A stretch of DNA of 64,000 nucleotides from Haliclystus octoradiatus (GCA_916610825.1 OU744452.1:12442110-12506109); one strand, 5' to 3'; shown: positions 1-10,905, counted from the stretch's first letter. The notes: generated by a model not told the origin, from the letters alone. Numbers and translations are program-made.

Positions 1-1
1 G

Positions 2-1516
2 GCCGATAACATATCCGTAAACTTCCTCAAAACTATCCTACCTAGCCTCACCTCTCCTATTACCGATCTATTCAATCACTTAATAACAATAAATGAAATA
101 CCAAAAGCCTGGAAACATGGCATAGTCTCACCAATATACAAAAAAAACGATCCATCAAATAAAGAAAATTATCGACCAATTACCATCCTCACTCATATCT
201 CCAAAGCATTCGAGAAAATCTTAGCAAATCAACTCCAAAATCACTTCAAACCAATTTTCCCACCTGATATGTTTGGCTTTGTACATAGTCACAGTGCTGA
301 AATGGCCCTCATGAAACTCACACAAGATTGTAGAACAGCCATCAACAAAAAACAAACTACTGCAATCGTCTCCCTCGATCTCTCCAAGGCATTTGATATG
401 GTACACCATAAACTTCTGATGGAAAAATTGAGAGCTTACGGTGTAAACCCATCAAGTTGTAACTTAATCAACAATTACCTAAGTGGAAGAACACAATCTA
501 TCAGAGTTGAAAGTCAGACTTCCTCGCCCTTCTCCTGCCCTCGGGGAGTCCCACAAGGGTCGATAATATCACCACTACTATTTAATATCTACGTAGCAGA
601 CTTTTCATTTCTTCCAATAACCTCTTCCATCATACGATTCGCAGATGATACAACGCTATACTATTCCTCCAACCACAAAAACACTGCTGTCCAACACCTC
701 AACAAAGACTTGGAAAAGGTGCACCAATGGTTCCAGCTGAATTGTCTAAAACTGAACCCCTCAAAAACTCAATGCCTACTAATCACTCACATTCCAGAAC
801 CCGACATTCACGTTACGAGCGCAAATCTTCTAAGTACTAATCAAATACATAACAAAGACATTACAATCGATGATGTAACCTTACCTTGGCTCAATATAAT
901 AAAGATACTCGGTGCTCACATTGACAGTAGATTAAACATGAGATGTCATCTTCGCAATTGCATCAGAAAAGCCAATCTCTCCCTATATCAAATCAAACAG
1001 GTTAAGAAATCCCTAAACCCACACCTTGCCAATACACTTTACAAGACATACATCCGTCCTCACCTAGAACATTGTAGCCTACTTCTTCTTGGAATTAATC
1101 AAACGGATAGACTAAAATTAGAAAGAATTCAAGAAAAATCACTAAAACACCTAACACGACCCAATACTGGTAAAGAATATCGTCTTCCATCTCTACACGT
1201 CAGAAGTATAGTTAAATTAACCAATATGATCCACAAAACACTCATAACAGAAACTCCAAAACTTTTACACTCCCTCTTCAAGATATCCAACACTAAATAT
1301 ACGTCATCTTGCCGTCCAAACAAACTCATCCCACCCATTTGCAGAACAACCCTGATGAAATGGTCGATTGTAGCAGTAGGTACTAGAGTCTGGAACTTTA
1401 TCCCGGAAGTAATACGTGGGGAAGCAATAAGAACATTCAAAGAGTCAACTCTTGCGTATTTGACATCCCTGGAATGGAAAATAAATTATTGGTTTATGTC
1501 AATCAGCTGTCGATAG
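2..1516 (+). CDS. LINE reverse transcriptase, 5' truncated by window edge
   Basis: The frame is open from base 2 to the TAG at 1514-1516, so the N-terminus lies outside the window. It encodes a non-LTR retrotransposon RT. Upstream of the first Met (269) the frame already carries the fingers motif around KAWKHGIVSPIYKKND and NYRPITIL. Motif A is SLDLSKAFD, motif B is RGVPQGSIISPLLFNIY and motif C is IRFADDTTLY, so the catalytic pair is FADD rather than the commoner YADD. The C-terminal part (RPHLEHCSLLLLG and the lysine-rich remainder) matches the usual thumb and C-terminal region of Jockey/CR1-type LINEs. No endonuclease is visible in the window. The frame has no internal stop, so this copy is fairly recent or intact at its 3' end. 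The clade (Jockey or CR1-like) is inferred from motif spacing and is not certain. Confidence 0.85.
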   Translation, partial: ADNISVNFLKTILPSLTSPITDLFNHLITINEIPKAWKHGIVSPIYKKNDPSNKENYRPITILTHISKAFEKILANQLQNHFKPIFPPDMFGFVHSHSAEMALMKLTQDCRTAINKKQTTAIVSLDLSKAFDMVHHKLLMEKLRAYGVNPSSCNLINNYLSGRTQSIRVESQTSSPFSCPRGVPQGSIISPLLFNIYVADFSFLPITSSIIRFADDTTLYYSSNHKNTAVQHLNKDLEKVHQWFQLNCLKLNPSKTQCLLITHIPEPDIHVTSANLLSTNQIHNKDITIDDVTLPWLNIIKILGAHIDSRLNMRCHLRNCIRKANLSLYQIKQVKKSLNPHLANTLYKTYIRPHLEHCSLLLLGINQTDRLKLERIQEKSLKHLTRPNTGKEYRLPSLHVRSIVKLTNMIHKTLITETPKLLHSLFKISNTKYTSSCRPNKLIPPICRTTLMKWSIVAVGTRVWNFIPEVIRGEAIRTFKESTLAYLTSLEWKINYWFMSISCR

Positions 1517-1866
1517 TTAGATTATAATATTATATATATCAAAAACACTAGTATTCTCCTCATAAATATAATAAAATTAGCATAATTATGGAACTTGTCT
1601 CATTCAAAAAAACGAAAAAAAAAAAAAAAACGAAAAAAAAAGAAAAAAAAAAAAGAAAAAAAAAAAAAAAAAATAAAAAAATAAAAAAATAATAAAAAAA
1701 AAATAAAAATTTTTTTATATTATTAATACTATTATCCTTATCATTATTTCTACTAATTTACAATATTATAATTAATAACTTACTTTTAAATTCGTATCAA
1801 TGTATAAACGAGCATTTGCTCATTTTGGTTACGAATCGAAATAAAATTATACACACACACACACAC
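1517..1866 (+). repeat. LINE 3' UTR with A-rich run, terminal stem-loop and (AC)n tail
   Basis: After the RT stop there is an A-rich tract (about 1606-1710). A nested inverted repeat follows: ATTCGTA at 1790-1796 pairs with TACGAAT at 1830-1836, and GAGCA at 1810-1814 pairs with TGCTC at 1817-1821. Then come AATAAA and an (AC)n tail at about 1851-1866. A 3' hairpin followed by a simple repeat is typical of LINEs whose RT recognises the RNA 3' end. The (AC)n run abuts the BEL/Pao integrase fragment directly, which marks the insertion point. Confidence 0.6.
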
Positions 1867-1867
1867 G

Positions 1868-2595
1868 GAGATTTATATCACGAAGAGGAAAACCAAAGAA
1901 AATTGTATCCGATAATGCCGCTGAATTTAAATTAGCAAGCAAGGTCAATGCGTGGGTAAGAATATTTCAAGACCCAGAAGTGGTAAACTTCTCCACCAAT
2001 GAAGGAATTGAATGGAAATTCATCCCTGAGCTAGCACCCTGGATGGGAGGATTCTATGAACGAATGGTAGGAATTGTTAAAAGATCGTTACGGAAATCAA
2101 TTGGTCAACTCTGCCTGTCATACGATCAACTTGAAACATTTATACAAGAAGCAGAAGCAATAATAAATAGTAGACCGTTGACGTATGTGGGAGAAGAACT
2201 AACTAAAATTCAGTATTAACTCCAAGTCTATTTCTCAACACTACATGGGATATAAAAACACCGCAATTACTGCAAGATGATGATCCCGATTACTTTCCAC
2301 AACGTCTATAAACAAAGCTGAAGAAATTATCTCGAAATGGAAAAAAGGAGAAAAGCATTTAAACAGATTCTGGAAGACATGGCAACTGGAATATTTATTG
2401 AATCTCCGAGAAAGATATCAGACTGAACTGAAACAGAAAAGAATCCGTGCAAAAAGCAATCCCAAAGAAGTAGACATTGTATTAATACACGATAATGTGC
2501 CAAGAGGAAAATGGAAAATGGGCAGGATTAAAGAGCTTATAACCGAGCTTATATTAATGCATCTCTATCCAATTGAATATTCTAAAGAAGATTAA
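1868..2595 (+). pseudogene. BEL/Pao retrotransposon integrase, C-terminal fragment
   Basis: A single frame from about 1868 to the stop at 2217-2219 shows the second catalytic Asp (VSDNAAEF) and the catalytic Glu (MGGFYERMVGIVKRSL), followed by INSRPLTYV, which is diagnostic of BEL/Pao integrases. A frame change follows. The C-terminal DUF5641-type domain resumes at about 2340-2560 (LNRFWKTWQLEYL, then DNVPRGKWKMGRI). The first catalytic Asp, RNase H and RT are absent. The fragment begins at the (AC)n tail of the neighbouring LINE, so the LINE probably truncated it. Confidence 0.8.
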
Positions 2596-2635
2596 CTGAT
2601 AGAAGACTTGATCTAAAACGTTATTATGCGGGGAA

Positions 2636-2905
2636 TGTCGCAGAATGCGAAACCATTCTCATTGTTTAGATATTTCTTATTGTTTGTTAATGTTATTGTT
2701 GTTTCTTTGTTATGTAATTTGAATACAATATATATAAACAGGAAGACTATTGAGGGGCGTGTTTTGGAGTGAGTTAGTACGAGAATAAGAGTTAGAAGTT
2801 AAATTAGAACAACTTTGAAACGTTGAAATTATATATGAGTAAAGAACATGCAGACACATTGTAGCGGCCTCATGATTTTGGAGTCAGATGATTATTATTA
2901 TTACA
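2636..2905 (+). repeat. Candidate 3' LTR of the decayed BEL/Pao copy
   Basis: GCGGGGAA (a short purine tract) is followed at 2636 by TGTCGCAG, and the stretch ends at 2905 in TTACA, giving TGT...ACA limits of about 270 bp. A TATATATAAA-like box lies near 2730. The downstream half is transcribed-looking but non-coding. The position just after the integrase end fits a 3' LTR. No second copy is present in the window, so the limits are inferred. Confidence 0.4.
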
Positions 2906-3323
2906 TATGAAGAATTAAATTCGTACCTTGATCATATTGGAATACTTTTTGCAAAACATGAAACACTTTTACAATGTAATGTCAGCCATTAAAATAAAAC
3001 GTGCTCTAAAATTTGTGATTTTGCTAGGCATGACGGAACTTCCTTCGAAATGACGCAAATTTTGTTTTTCTGATTGCAATTTATTCACGAGGGTATTTAC
3101 AAGGCTTAATAGCATTTGTCTAAATAACTTTGTAATTTATTTTACTCATAATACTTAAACTGTAAAAATGAAGAGCAACATTGTTATAAAAATATTTGAT
3201 AGCTATTAATTGTGAGTTAAGTTAACAGTTGAAATGTATTGACATCATTCCCATACATCATATAGATTAAATATTTAAAATTCCAGAATTACTTCTAGAA
3301 AAGATAAACAATAAAGCCGTCAG
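2906..3323. other. Intergenic, no gene seen; poly(A) signal for the FG-GAP gene
   Basis: AT-rich with no credible reading frame. TTTATT at 3136-3141 is AATAAA on the minus strand and is a reasonable polyadenylation signal about 180 nt past the stop of the minus-strand FG-GAP gene. Confidence 0.5.
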
Positions 3324-4508
3324 TTATGTAACTTGCCTCAAAGATGAAAATACAATATCAAAAATTCCTCGATTAAGGTTATAACAAGCAAAATCCTCAA
3401 ATCCATCTTCATTAAAATCTCCAACAACATATCTAAATCTTCGAGTCTGACATAGATTCAAGCATCCAGCTAGTTTTGCAGCAGGATAACCTGTTGCAAA
3501 ATTTCCAGACCCATCATTGAAGAATATTACAGTTTCTAGACCAGCAGTTGCTCTTTCAGTATTACATACAAGATCTTTATCACCATCTCCATCAATATCA
3601 GCAGCGAAAATATTTTCGTCCGCTCCATCATCGCATAGTACATTTACTAATGGCGTGCCTTGATCAAAAATGTTCCCACTACCTGATGTACCTAGATTTA
3701 AAAATAATGCACCAGGTGGATTTGCAGTTATTCTAGATTCACAAAAAATATCATCTAAACCATCCTTGTTCGCATCGATAACAAATATCCTCGTTTGTTC
3801 AGTAGTAGTGTAAGGGCAGTTGGTTAAAAAGTCTGTTGGTGGAAAGGTATGCGTCATACCACCACAGACTCCATTTCTACCAACTAGATTGTAAGCATAT
3901 GCACCATTTTGAAATTCAGCTTGGTTATTTGTAAAGTATTGTGTCTGTCCTGTCTGTGAATCATGAATATGATGTATGTTATCACAGTTAGAAAATATAA
4001 ACATCGTGATCGATCGCGTTGGATCCGTATTGTACATACATAGGATATCTTCTCCCCCTTTACCATCAAAATTACCAAATCTAACCTCATCAAAACACGT
4101 AAACCCAATCGCCAATTGTCTTTCATTGAAAAAGTTTCCATTTTCATTACATCGAATAGTAAACATACCAGTCTCCAAATCTCTACATATTATATCATCC
4201 TTACCATCAGCATTAATATCTGCTGCATGGATTGATCCCGTCGTGCAATATTGTGGTGGTCCAATTGACATTGCTTGTTTTGGGAATTCACCGTTAGGAT
4301 TACCATAGATAATTCTTACACCGTTGGAGTCCCTAATTAGCAATTCAGAGCGATGGTCTGATAATTTGATTGGCACGATCTGTCTATACTGTCCTGATAC
4401 AAACCGATCGGTAGCAATACCATGGCCACAGTATTCTCTATCATCGGCACATCTTATAAGTAGAAAAACGCCACAGAAAATTGAGATGTGATATAAAAAC
4501 ATGTCCAT
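3324..4508 (-). CDS. Secreted FG-GAP/VCBS-repeat protein, single exon
   Basis: The frame is uninterrupted at 394 aa. Residues 1-20 form a hydrophobic signal peptide (FLYHISIFCGVFLLI). At least five calcium-loop motifs of the DxDxDGxxD type follow: DINADGKDD at 97-105, a looser NFDGKGGED at 147-154, DANKDGLDD at 245-253, DIDGDGDKD at 304-312 and DFNEDGFED at 364-372. They are spaced as in FG-GAP/VCBS blades and each is followed by a short strand (DIICRD, DILCMY, DIFCES, DLVCNT, DFACYN). Cysteines are frequent, as expected of an extracellular protein. There is no membrane anchor or other domain. In known families such repeats build beta-propellers that bind ligands or carbohydrate. The lack of introns, in a window where other genes are split, and the resemblance to bacterial VCBS proteins leave lateral transfer or retroposition open. 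The start is the ATG at 4506-4508; a second in-frame ATG lies two codons on. Confidence 0.85.
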   Translation of the reverse strand: MDMFLYHISIFCGVFLLIRCADDREYCGHGIATDRFVSGQYRQIVPIKLSDHRSELLIRDSNGVRIIYGNPNGEFPKQAMSIGPPQYCTTGSIHAADINADGKDDIICRDLETGMFTIRCNENGNFFNERQLAIGFTCFDEVRFGNFDGKGGEDILCMYNTDPTRSITMFIFSNCDNIHHIHDSQTGQTQYFTNNQAEFQNGAYAYNLVGRNGVCGGMTHTFPPTDFLTNCPYTTTEQTRIFVIDANKDGLDDIFCESRITANPPGALFLNLGTSGSGNIFDQGTPLVNVLCDDGADENIFAADIDGDGDKDLVCNTERATAGLETVIFFNDGSGNFATGYPAAKLAGCLNLCQTRRFRYVVGDFNEDGFEDFACYNLNRGIFDIVFSSLRQVT

Positions 4509-5600
4509 GTAATAGCTCTTTGTTAATAATAATAATAATAACAGTAATTCAACTTGGGAGAATCTTAAAAGTACATTTACATCTCGTTAATAACATTCAG
4601 TCGTTGATGATATTATTATGCTTGCATTTGATTTATTTTTGAAATACAGACGTTCACTTGACCGCTATTAAGCTGAACAAAGATTTTGAACAATAACAAA
4701 TCATTTCTTTTTTTAAATCATTCAATCCACTTTCAATTGATCATACATATTTCATCAATGTATCATCATTTCTTCCACCACAATCACGAAAGAGTTGTTA
4801 TGAGATATTTCTTACTTTCATTGAAATTGATTCACTATTGCTCGAAGCATTACAATTTGTAAGACTATAGGGTCTCGTGTGAAAGGGGACAGAAAACGAG
4901 AACGCTTCTTTACACAAATATGACTTGAATTCTTTCTTCGATCACTGTCTTCGTGCGACTCTCTCAACTCTCATTTACAACATCTCTTCTACTATGGTTG
5001 AACATCAACAGCTTCTTACAATGATAACGATGACTAATAATAAATATGTTACAAAAGCCACACTCGTTCAATCACGCCATAACTTACAACACAACATCGA
5101 ATATCAACATCAGATCAAAACAAAGTCAAATACCACATCAAAACAACATATATTAATACATGCACAATTTATATCTAATTAATGGGAGTAATTTGTAAAC
5201 ATCTTGGTCTCTTATTAGTAAAAGTTTGGAAAGTGCGCTACGGAAAAGGAGTTTAACAATAATGAAACAATGGTAATTTCGTCACAAACACGGTTTGCGT
5301 ATTATTGTTATCAATATATGCTTATTTCATGTTTTTATAAAACCGTGCATCATTAATCAGTCGGTACAGAAGTAAGGAGATTTGAATACATAAAAGACAA
5401 AGGCAATGTACAGTATAGTATTACGTTTATAAAATAGAACTACTAAAACTTTCATTGAAACCCTAATATCGAAGCGCTGTCATTAAAACACCACACAAAG
5501 ACTCTTCAATTGGTGATTCGAAATGAATTCCAATATCACGATTCGGCTATGACGAACTTTGACCCTGGTAAACGAGAGCATAGTTTCAAATCATGATTCA
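4509..5600. other. Intergenic, no gene recognised
   Basis: Presumed upstream region of the minus-strand FG-GAP gene. It starts with an (AAT)n microsatellite (about 4526-4548). An open frame of 85 codons at 4925-5182 (plus) has no recognisable features and I do not call it a gene. No clear TATA box was found on the minus strand. Confidence 0.4.
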
Positions 5601-5625
5601 GCGATTCAAGTTTCACTCATATGTC

Positions 5626-7130
5626 TCATTTTGAACTACTGGCTGCGTTTTGCGTATCGTCTGCATATAAGTGGAATTCCATGTTGTGATTTTTAATAAT
5701 TTCCGACAAAGGAGATGTGTAGAGCAAATAACGCAGTGGGTCAAGGATGGACCCTTGTGGTACACCATGCTTTACTTGTCTCTCAGATGATTTGAAGTTG
5801 TTTATACAGATGACTTCATTCCAATTCTCCAGGTAAGATCTAAACCATGTCAATGCCTTATCTTTTCTGCCAAATCTAGCTTCTAAACGACTTAGCAGGA
5901 TTTCGTGGTCGACGGTGTCGAATGCGGCGGATAGATCGAGTAGAAGTAGAACAGCACATTGTTTACTATCAATAGCAGTGAGTATATCATTTTGTACACT
6001 TTTGAATGCCGTTTCACAGCTATGTCTTTCTTTGTAGGCGGACTGAAATTCGTCATGTACGTTAGTGATAGTTAAATGATCCCATAAACGTTTGGCTGCA
6101 ACTTTTTCAATTATTTTCGAAATCATTTCAGATTTGAAATGGGTCTGAAATTTTTGAAAACTTCAAAGTCAAGTGAAGGCTTCTTCGATTACGGAGATAA
6201 ATATGCATGAAAAAGAGATTATGGCATTTTTGACTCTTTGAAAGACAATTCTACAAATGACTGGTATGAGATCGGAGATGCAGTGTTGAAAGAGACTAGA
6301 TGGTAAAGGATCTAAGCCACAAGTTTTTGTTGACATTTTCCTTGCAATTGTAGATATTTCTCCATCAGATGTTTTTGATAGCTCAGTCATAGTACAACTG
6401 GTTATGTTTCCAGACGTACTGAGGGAGACAGGTAGTTGTGGCTGTTGAGATGACAGAAATTGGTCCCTTATGATGTTGATGTTTGAAGAAAAATAATCTG
6501 CAAATTGATCACATAGCTCAGAAATGGAATTACAATTAGATGGGTAACTTTTCTAAGGTGTACGATGGAACATGTGATCAATTGTATTGAATAAGACTTT
6601 TTGATTGTGTTTCTGTTCTTCAATTAGTTTGGTGTAATAGTTCATTTTTGCGTTTTTCAATAGGCACTTGATATGTTTACATTGAGCCGCATATAATTCT
6701 TTATGTTGACAAGCGCCAGTTTTTCACCAAATTCTTTCATACTTGCGACGTTTTCTTTTCTCTACTACAATGTCATCATTGTACCAAGGTGTGGTTTGTC
6801 TGGTTGAAACTGTTAATATTTTTAATGGTGCATGACGATCTAGGATCTTTGATAACTCAATGTCAAAATCATCAGTAAGAGATTGAACATTGGACGATAA
6901 AGGAGAGAATAATTTGCTCTTGACAACTTCATTTCGAAATGCCACTGTATCAACCGAGCGTAACTTGCGGTACTGCTTTTTTAATCTTTCTGAGTAATTC
7001 TTGGCGATGGAAAATTTTGTATGCATTAATACATGATCAGAAATGAGAGGATCATCAATTGACCATATCTTCGTTAATTCTTCTTCTGGTCGAGTAATAA
7101 CCAGGTCTAATGTGTAACCATTTCTGTGGA
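5626..7130 (-). pseudogene. CR1/L2-like LINE fragment (endonuclease end, linker, RT)
   Basis: Read on the minus strand, three blocks lie in the right order. First is the end of an apurinic endonuclease domain (about 7130-7020: NGYTLDLVITRP, then DPLISDHVLM). Second is the linker typical of CR1/L2 pol (7026-6724: LDRHAPLKILTVSTRQTTPW, YNDDIVVEKRKRRKYERIW). Third is RT (6390-6169: KTCGLDPLPSSLFQ; 6126-5626: LLLLDLSAAFDTVDHEILL, HGVPQGSILDPLRYLLYTSP, MEFHLYADDTQ). The catalytic YADD is kept, but frameshifts separate the blocks. The copy stops just after motif C, so it is truncated at both ends and cannot be active. Confidence 0.85.
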
Positions 7131-7900
7131 TAGAACTAGAAATGTGTTGGATTAAATACTGGAGTGAATAATAAGAAGATAACTAATAACAGTAGCAATA
7201 GATAAATATTTGGGTTACGTGAAAAAAACAAAGAAGATTGGAAAGTTATCAGTCTTTTTAGGAACAGTCTGTGATAGTGCATAAATTATGATAGTATAGT
7301 TATCGATTGAGCTCGTTTCTAAAGATTTGCAGAAGGAATGCTGATGTCAAATTTAAATCAAAATTATTCCAAAGACTATATATGAAATATGTAAATCAGA
7401 TAATGTTGCAAAGCAGAAGTGTGAAGTTAGAAGTGAGGGAATTCACCTGTGTAGAAGCACTTTCAACATCAAGTCTACCTTTGTCCAACAAGCAAAGCAG
7501 GATTACAAAACGTTAAAAAAAGTTTAAACCACTCTTTGGCTAAAATCGAACATGTCATTCGATCGTATCTGTGGACAACACCGATGACGTTGTCTTGATA
7601 ATTTAACGGGCATGAGAAGCATATTATACACATTGACTAAAAATTGTTGTCAGTAAAGACTAGGAGGCTTAGGAAGCTAAATTTACAAGGTGTTTGGAAA
7701 TGTGCGTAGTTATTCATCGTTGCGTTAATTAAGTACTGCTGGAATAGGAAATGCTCAATTTTCATACCAAAAGGGTTAGAGACATTCCGCTCGTGTTTTC
7801 GTTACGAATACTGGCACTTGTTGGCACTATGTGATGAACTGGAGCTTGTAAAATGAAGCTCATTATACAGCCAAGTTGCCAACACGTGTATTGTGTAGTG
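7131..7900. other. Intergenic, no gene seen
   Basis: AT-rich sequence. The only open frame (7307-7516, plus) has no recognisable motif. Nothing else supported. Confidence 0.4.
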
Positions 7901-8250
7901 TAAGGCCCTCTTCACAATGTGGGGAATGATCCTACCTACTAGGATCTTCCTACCTGATTTTTATTTCAGTTTACAAGGAAACGAGGAGCTTCCTAGTAGC
8001 TAGGGCATCTTATCGCTCAGCTAGGATGATCCTACCTACTAGGAAGATCCTCGTTCCTTGTAAACTGATTTTCTAGGATCATCCTTCTACCTAAGGCAAG
8101 ACAAAGCATTTTTCAGAAATCCGACCGCATAGGATCATCCTATTGCGTGTTTACAAGGGGAGGACAGCTCTATTCAATAGGAGCATAGCTTTTAGGTTCA
8201 TCCTATATAGCATCGGATTTTCCTACCAGTTCATGTTTATAAGGGTGGGC
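7901..8250. repeat. Palindromic MITE-like element
   Basis: The ends are imperfect inverted repeats (TAAGGCCCTCTTCACAATG against GCCCACCCTTATAAACATG read from the other strand). Inside is a strong inverted pair, 7967-7999 (CAGTTTACAAGGAAACGAGG...) against 8036-8067, with over 90% identity, and several GATCCTACC/GGATCATCC pieces that also fold back. A second, partial copy of the end occurs at 10129-10173. No flanking target duplication is clear. Superfamily unknown. Confidence 0.6.
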
Positions 8251-8880
8251 ATGATCTGGACGTGACGCCATGTGTTACCACAATAGTAGTCATGGTGATA
8301 CTAGGTTTCATTTAGAAAGTTTGAATAGACCAAACAGGCTAACTCTTGAATTTTCTGATCATGTGACCCAGATGCGGGACTCTTTGTTCTTTCACAAGCT
8401 AACTTTCTTTCGCCTTGTTGTTTCACGAGAAGGTCGTACTTCTTGGATCTTATGAAACATATTTTAAATACCTATTTAGTTGAAATGTCAAATATTTAGT
8501 ATTTCGAGGGATATCATTCGATGCTTGGAAAAGACTTTCTGTCGATTTTGGGGTGGTAATGTTTTTAGAAGCTGCAACTTTGATCGCTGTGGAATATGTG
8601 ATGACCGTACAATTGGAACTAAAATGTTTTATGGAAATATGTTTTTAAAGCATTTAAACTAAAGTGAAAACAAAAGAAGCTAAATTGAAGATGAATATGC
8701 AGTATGAATTGGATAGATCTTATTGTTTTGTTCTAGTGAACAATTATGTATGGACTACATAAATTGGTATGGAAAAATGTCATGATTTGCGGTATTTTGA
8801 AGCATTAAAACCAAACTAACCTTTACTTATTTAAATAAAATATCAGTATATATAAATATAAGTATGTAAATATAAGTATA
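8251..8880. other. Intergenic or LTR remnant, no gene seen
   Basis: No credible coding region. The part nearest 8908 may belong to the LTR of the adjacent minus-strand BEL/Pao copy, but its far end is not identifiable. An alternating ATAAATATAAGTAT tract lies at about 8850-8885. Confidence 0.3.
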
Positions 8881-8889
8881 TACATAACA

Positions 8890-8918
8890 GTTTTCGCGGG
8901 AACATACATCCCCTCATC
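8890..8918 (-). promoter_or_regulatory. Candidate polypurine tract and 3' LTR start of the minus-strand BEL/Pao copy
   Basis: On the minus strand GATGAGGGGA (8918-8909) is followed at 8908 by TGTATGTTCCCGCG. The purine run followed by TGT, 50-60 nt after the pol stop, has the layout of a BEL/Pao PPT/LTR junction and resembles the GCGGGGAATGT and TTAGGGAATGT junctions of the other copies here. Confidence 0.4.
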
Positions 8919-8968
8919 GTTCAACGCTGGTACAATTTACTAATTTAATATTGATAATAGTTGGAAGA

Positions 8969-10128
8969 TCACCTCCTTTTGCTCTCTTCCAGTATACATA
9001 ATCTAGTTATTGGTCGATTTACTTCGCCATCCTCCGTTTTAATAGTTGCTGCTCTGACGTAGCCATCTTTTCCAGGGTATACACGATTCACGGTACCAAT
9101 TCTCCACTGACCTCTTGGTAAATTTGGATCAAGGACAAGAACAACATCACCAACTGCCATGTTTCTATTCTTTGTTCGCCATTTACTTCTTTGTAAGAGG
9201 GATGGTAATTATTGTTTTTGCCATACTTGCCACACTTGTTCGATAATATTTTGCACAAATTTAAAGTTATTCCTAGGGTGCATATCCGTAAAATCTCCAG
9301 GTGGAGCATCAAGAAATGGACGTTGAATAAGAAAGTGATTTGGGGTTAGAACATTATTTTTTTTTTTTTTGCGTTAGAACATTATGATCCTCTGGATCAC
9401 TACTAGCATAGGTTAGAGGTCGAGAATTCAAAACTCCCATTACTGCTGTTAACAAGGTTCTGAATTCGTCATCACGCAAATGTCTGACTGACTTCTTCTT
9501 CCTACTTAGTAAAACTTTGTACATAGCTGATTTTGTACTTTTAACTAACGCTTCGTGAACTCCCCCCCAATGAGGGGCGGAAGGGGGCTGAAACTTCCAC
9601 TTGACTCCTAACTCTTGAAACCTGTCCTTCAACTTTTGACCTTTGAAAAGCTTATCAATTTCCGGCTTTAATTCCTTTTCGGCTCCAACAAAATTTGTTC
9701 CGATGTCGGAGTATAACAGTGTTGGGTTCCCCTGACATTACGGGACCGTTCAAAAGTATTGAGAAAATCCGGGGTCGACAAAGAAACCGCTACCTCAATG
9801 TGCACCGCTCTGCTAGTCATACAAGTATAAAGAGCACCATAACGTTTCACGAGTTTATTTCTACCTTCAAGGATTTCAAATGGCCCAAAATAATCGACAG
9901 ATGTATTATAAAAGCGAGGTTTGCCTATTGCTAACCGCTCAGGAGGTAATTCAGCCATTAATTGTTTAGAGACCTTAGCTTTGTGCTCTAAACATTCTCT
10001 ACATTTCACTCCACAATTTTTTTACCATTTCTCTACCACGTATCACCCAAAAATATTGCCTCATGTACCCGAGAACATGATCAACACCTGCATGGTTACA
10101 TATACGATGGTAATACTCAACAACTTTT
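8969..10128 (-). pseudogene. BEL/Pao integrase (zinc-binding, core and C-terminal domains)
   Basis: On the minus strand the order is as follows. The H2C2 zinc-binding module is at about 10125-9990 (YYHRICNHAGVDHVLGYM, then KCREC). The first catalytic Asp is in TSVDYFGPFEIL with TSRAVHIEV after it (9930-9790). The Glu region is at 9632-9354 (APHWGGVHEALVKSTKSAM, VLNSRPLTYASSD). The DUF5641 domain is at 9160-8969 (VGDVVLVLDPNLPRGQWRIG, RPITRLCILEE). The segment with the second Asp (SDxG) is damaged by a frameshift near 9740-9700. The 5' side stops at 10128, where a MITE end abuts the frame. Confidence 0.85.
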
Positions 10129-10173
10129 TTAGATGTGGTAAGATGATCCTCCCTCCATGTAAACAGGCCCTTA
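10129..10173. repeat. Partial second copy of the palindromic MITE family
   Basis: Read on the minus strand, TAAGGGCCTGTTTACATGGA and the following GGATCATCTTACC match the left end of the element at 7901-8250. It interrupts the BEL/Pao integrase frame at 10128, so it either inserted there or marks the edge of a larger rearrangement. Confidence 0.45.
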
Positions 10174-10407
10174 GAATGAATAGTCCGTAATGCATGCTAT
10201 AATTATCATTATTATTATTATTACTATTGAGCATTCTCTGCAATATCCGTCCTGAGAGCTAGATAGATATTCCACAACATGTACCGGCATGGATATAATT
10301 GGGAATTGATTATATTAGATATTATATTATATTATATTAGATATTAATTTATAATAGCAATAAAGCATTAAATACAAATATAAATATAAATAATATAAAT
10401 AGATATA

Positions 10408-10635
10408 TGGATAATAATAATATATGGTGAAAGAGTCAAAAAGAATACACATTCTTTACTGTTACTTAAGTTTCACGCATTTCAAGCGATCTTCAGACAG
10501 ATTTTTTACTAAAAATTTTTTACTGCTTAGGAGTAAAAAATCTGTCTGAAGATCGCTGTGAAGTGCGTGAAACTCAAGAAACAGTAAATAATGTGTATTC
10601 TTTGACTCTTTCGTCATATATTATTATTATTATTT
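10408..10635. repeat. Foldback element with ~88-bp arms
   Basis: Arms 10423-10510 and 10532-10619 are near-perfect inverted repeats around a 21-nt loop. For example GCGATCTTCAGACAGATTTT pairs with the matching stretch at 10532-10556. The outer flanks (AATAATAATATAT / ATATATTATTATT) continue the pairing. No coding potential. It would be transcribed as a long hairpin. Confidence 0.7.
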
Positions 10636-10905
10636 ACCGCTCTGTCAAATGAAGACATACAGCCCTATATTTTCTGCTATTAGATAAACATAATTTTTAT
10701 TACTAAATATATGGATACAATTCTTCCACGTGCTTTCGATTGTTATGCCGGCAATGATAGTGGGCAAGTGATTCATTTGCTCTATACCGTATATTTGGAA
10801 TTTAAATAGTAGTGACTTGTGCATGCAGGCTTTACCATAATAAAAACATAATACCAAACACAACCCCTTTGGAAATGTCAGCGTTCGTTCTATGATTTGA
10901 ATTTG
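10636..10905. other. Unassigned sequence
   Basis: No gene recognised. If the 199-bp repeat that follows is a Helitron 5' end, this stretch would be the body of a non-autonomous relative, but I see nothing that proves it. Confidence 0.3.

Noticed and set aside
4925..5182. Plus-strand frame of 85 codons
   Set aside because: No known motif, low-complexity composition and no splice or promoter support.
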